Assembly (NCBI GenBank): GCA_016719055.1
Contig: JADKAW010000025.1
Coordinates: forward strand, 1-64,000
DNA length: 64,000 nt
Direction: 5' to 3'
Origin: Candidatus Rhodoferax mariagerensis
GTDB lineage: Bacteria > Pseudomonadota > Gammaproteobacteria > Burkholderiales > Burkholderiaceae_C
This document shows, piece after piece, positions 61,336 to 64,000 of this stretch (positions within the stretch are counted from its first letter, which is position 1; each line of letters starts with the position of its first letter). The notes under the pieces are model-generated. The model was not told where the DNA came from, did not search any database, and saw only the letters and a program-made list of their open reading frames with translations. The translations under genes and the position numbers were made by a program.

Positions 61336-61476
61336 ATGCCAGACACCCACCAGACCGGTTTGCAAAACCATCTTTTTGGAGCCCGCTACCACGACCGCAG
61401 CGCTTGCAGATGCCAGCACCCCAACTCTGTCAACTGCAAATTAGATAGCTTCCAGCGCATACACCGTAAGAGCTAG
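61336..61476 (+). CDS. possible 46-residue ORF in the narG leader
   Basis: It starts at the ATG that corresponds to the narK1 start codon when the two promoters are aligned, and has CAGGAG eight bases upstream. The protein (MPDTHQTGLQNHLFGARYHD, then three Cys in a C-x-C...C layout) is unlike NarK and ends within the dispersed repeat at 61441. It could be a leader peptide, the stub of a deleted gene, or chance. No homologue is recalled. Confidence 0.35.
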   Translation: MPDTHQTGLQNHLFGARYHDRSACRCQHPNSVNCKLDSFQRIHRKS

Positions 61477-61496
61477 AGCCTGTTTTTATATAAATT
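61441..61496. repeat. dispersed Comamonad repeat, copy 11
   Basis: TTAGATAGCTTCCAGCGCAT followed by GTAAGAGCTAGAGCCTG, between the promoter block and narG; its right end is 18 bases before the narG start. Confidence 0.75.
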
Positions 61497-61514
61497 TCGT
61501 AACCGAGGTACACC

Positions 61515-64000
61515 ATGAGTCATTTTCTGGATCGACTAAGCTACTTCTCGCAACCCCAGGAGCCGTTCTCAGGCGAGCACGGTGTCACCACCGGTGAAGA
61601 CCGCACCTGGGAAAACGCCTACCGCGACCGCTGGGCACATGACAAGATCGTGCGCAGCACCCATGGGGTGAACTGCACCGGCTCGTGTTCCTGGAAGATT
61701 TACGTCAAGGGCGGCATCGTCACCTGGGAAACCCAGCAAACCGACTACCCGCGCACCCGCTGGGACATGCCCAACCACGAGCCACGGGGTTGCGCCCGCG
61801 GTGCCAGCTATAGCTGGTATCTGTACAGCGCCAACCGCGTTAAATACCCCTTGGTGCGGGGCCGTCTGCTGAAACTCTGGCGGGAGGCCCGGCATGCCAT
61901 GGACCCGGTAGCGGCCTGGACATCAATTGCGCAGGACGACGCCAAACGCAAGCAGTACCAAAGTGTGCGCGGCCTGGGTGGTTTTGTGCGATCCAGCTGG
62001 GACGAGGTCAACGAAATGATCGCCGCCGCCAACGTCTTCACCATCAAGAAATATGGCCCGGACCGCGTCATTGGCTTCTCGCCGATCCCCGCGATGTCCA
62101 TGGTGTCGTATGCCGCCGGTAGCCGTTACCTGAGCCTGATTGGTGGCGTGTGCATGAGCTTTTACGACTGGTATTGCGACCTGCCCCCGGCCAGCCCGCA
62201 AATCTGGGGCGAGCAAACCGACGTGCCCGAGTCGGCTGACTGGTACAACAGCAGCTTCATCATCGCCTGGGGTTCCAACGTGCCGCAAACCCGCACGCCC
62301 GATGCCCACTTTTTCACCGAGGTGCGCTACAAGGGCACCAAGACGGTGGCGGTCACACCCGATTACTCCGAAGTGGCCAAGCTGTCCGATATCTGGATGA
62401 AACCCAAACAGGGTACCGATGCCGCCGTGGCCATGGCCATGGGCCATGTGATCCTCAAAGAGTTCTACTTTCCCGACAAGGGTCAGCGCAGCACTTACTT
62501 TGACGACTATGTGCGGCGTTACACCGATATGCCGATGCTGGTGATGCTGAAAGAGCAAACTTTGCCCAACGGCGAAGTCGTCATGGTGCCGGACCGGTAT
62601 GTTCGCGCCTCTGATTTCAACGGCAAGCTGGGTGCCGCCAACAACCCCGAGTGGAAAACCGTGGCCTTGAACGAAGACGGCAAGGTGGTGCTGCCCAACG
62701 GCGCGATTGGTTTCCGCTGGGGTGCGGATGGCCGCGCTGACGAAGGCCAATGGAATCTGCAAGCCAAAGAAGCCCGCCACGGCGGTGATGTCAAACTCAA
62801 ACTGAGCGTGATGGAAGCGGACGCCCAAGGCAATGGTGCCAGCACGCAAACCGCCAAGGTGGGGTTTCCCTACTTCGGTGGCATCGTCTCCGAACATTTC
62901 CCCAACAACGCCACCGGTGCCGGTGCCAACAACGTGCTGGTGCGTACCGTGCCGGTGCAAACCATCTCGCTGGGCAAGGAAGGTGACAAGCGCGAAGCGC
63001 TGGTGGCCACCGTGTTTGACCTGCAAGTGGCTAACTATGGCGTAGCACGGGGCATTCCGGGTGAACTCGCCGCCAAGGATTTCAACGACGACACGCCTTA
63101 CACCCCTGCATGGCAAGAGCGCATTACCGGTACACCGCGTGAGCAGCTCATCACTGTGGCGCGCCAGTTTGCAGACAACGCTGACAAGACGCATGGTAAA
63201 TCGATGGTGATCATTGGCGCGGCCATGAACCACTGGTACCACGCCGACATGAACTACCGCGGTGTCATCAACATGCTGATGATGTGCGGCTGCATTGGCC
63301 AAAGTGGCGGTGGCTGGGCGCACTATGTGGGCCAGGAAAAGCTGCGTCCGCAAACCGGCTGGACCGCGCTGGCCTTTGCACTCGACTGGATTCGCCCACC
63401 CCGGCAGATGAACAGCACCAGTTTCTTCTACGCCCACACCGACCAGTGGCGCTACGAAAAGCTCGGTGTCGACGAGGTCTTGTCACCATTGGCCGACAAG
63501 TCCAAATTTGGCGGCAGCATGATCGACTACAACGTGCGCGCCGAGCGCATGGGCTGGTTGCCGTCCGCCCCCGCAGCTCAAGACCAACCCGATGCAGGTG
63601 GTGAAAGATGCGGTGGCCGCTGGCATGGACCCGAAAGACTATACGGTCAAAGGCCTGAAAGACGGCTCGCTCAAAATGAGCTGCGAAGACCCGGACCACC
63701 CCAACAACTGGCCGCGCAACATGTTTGTCTGGCGCTCCAACATTCTGGGCTCCAGCGGCAAGGGCCATGAATACTTCCTGAAGCACCTGCTGGGCACCAG
63801 CAACGGTGTGCAGGGCAAAGACATGGGCCACGACGAAGCCAAGCCCGAAGAAGTGGTCTGGCACGACAAGGCCCCGGAGGGCAAGCTCGATCTGCTGGTG
63901 ACACTCGATTTTCGCATGAGCACCACCTGCCTGTACTCCGACATCGTGTTGCCGACTGCCACCTGGTACGAGAAAAACGACCTCAACACCAGCGACATGC
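61515..64000 (+). CDS. narG: respiratory nitrate reductase alpha subunit NarG, partial, one frameshift
   Basis: The catalytic molybdenum subunit, reducing nitrate to nitrite with quinol electrons; about 828 of the usual 1240 residues are in the window. The N-terminus has DRWAHDKIVRSTHGVNCTGSC, which holds the His and Cys ligands of the FS0 cluster, then SWKIYVKGGIVTWETQQTDYP and CARGASYSWYLYSANRVKYP. No twin-arginine signal is seen at the start. An extra C in a five-C run at 63568-63572 shifts the frame. Beyond it TNPMQVVKDAVAAGMDPKDY and LDFRMSTTCLYSDIVLPTAT continue to the window edge. The conserved remainder argues for a sequencing error. Confidence 0.92.

Noticed and set aside
61923..63437. 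504-codon minus-strand ORF opposite narG
   Set aside because: Antisense to conserved NarG sequence; His/Val/Gly-rich composition typical of shadows.
1..64000. tRNA, rRNA or CRISPR arrays
   Set aside because: No regularly spaced direct repeats and no tRNA-like cloverleaf with a TTCGA-type loop was noticed, although a systematic scan was not possible.

Overview
The window looks like chromosomal DNA of a betaproteobacterium of the family Comamonadaceae, most like Rhodoferax or Polaromonas. This rests on protein resemblance, high GC by eye, and about a dozen copies of a short dispersed repeat (core ATAGCTGC-AGCGC ... AAGGGCTAGAGGC) that I associate with that family. No search was run, so the genus is inference. 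No rRNA, tRNA or CRISPR array was seen.

Layout. 1-7 kb is a decay zone: broken polysaccharide genes (two glycosyltransferases, a Wzx-like flippase), an AAA ATPase split by an IS4-type transposase remnant, and one intact plus three partial copies of an Rpn/PD-(D/E)XK putative transposase. 7-8.6 kb holds three ordinary genes. 8.8-22 kb is an ethanolamine-utilisation bacterial microcompartment locus on the minus strand, in transcription order eutR, eutS, eutP, eutQ, eutD, eutM, eutN, eutE, eutA, eutB, eutC, eutL, a BMC-H shell gene, then pduS-like and pduT-like genes. 22.8-29.9 kb is a rare-sugar type ABC transporter operon (ATPase, permease, binding protein, TIM-barrel isomerase, Gfo/Idh oxidoreductase) with a divergent AraC regulator. 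30-31.3 kb carries cytidine deaminase and purine nucleoside phosphorylase. 31.4-37.5 kb carries a patatin-Omp85 secreted lipase, two small lipoproteins, an HTH regulator, a FecR-domain protein and an HD protein with possible CBS and HEPN parts. 37.8-43.8 kb is an RND efflux operon. 43.8-48.1 kb is a second decay zone (DUF389, ECF sigma factor and transporter remnants). 48.2-54 kb is narX-narL-narK1-narK2. 54.3-61.1 kb is a minus-strand island with a type III restriction-modification pair and three toxin-antitoxin modules. narG begins at 61.5 kb and runs off the window.

How it works together. EutBC makes acetaldehyde and ammonia inside the shell (EutS/M/N/L and other BMC proteins). EutE makes acetyl-CoA and NADH, EutD makes acetyl phosphate, and EutQ may make ATP and acetate. 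No alcohol dehydrogenase (EutG), transporter (EutH/Eat) or EutT is present here. The PduS/PduT-like pair could instead carry electrons out of the shell. The nar genes supply nitrate sensing, transport and respiration. Near-identical NarL-like promoters stand in front of narK1 and in the narG upstream region, and the restriction/toxin island lies between them.

Caution. eutL, eutC, eutB, eutA, narG, the type III mod gene, the DUF389 gene and several left-end genes carry single-base frameshifts, at least some in homopolymer runs. Some are probably sequencing errors. The 1-5 kb and 43-48 kb regions also show truncations, one in-frame stop and an insertion, so real decay occurs there.
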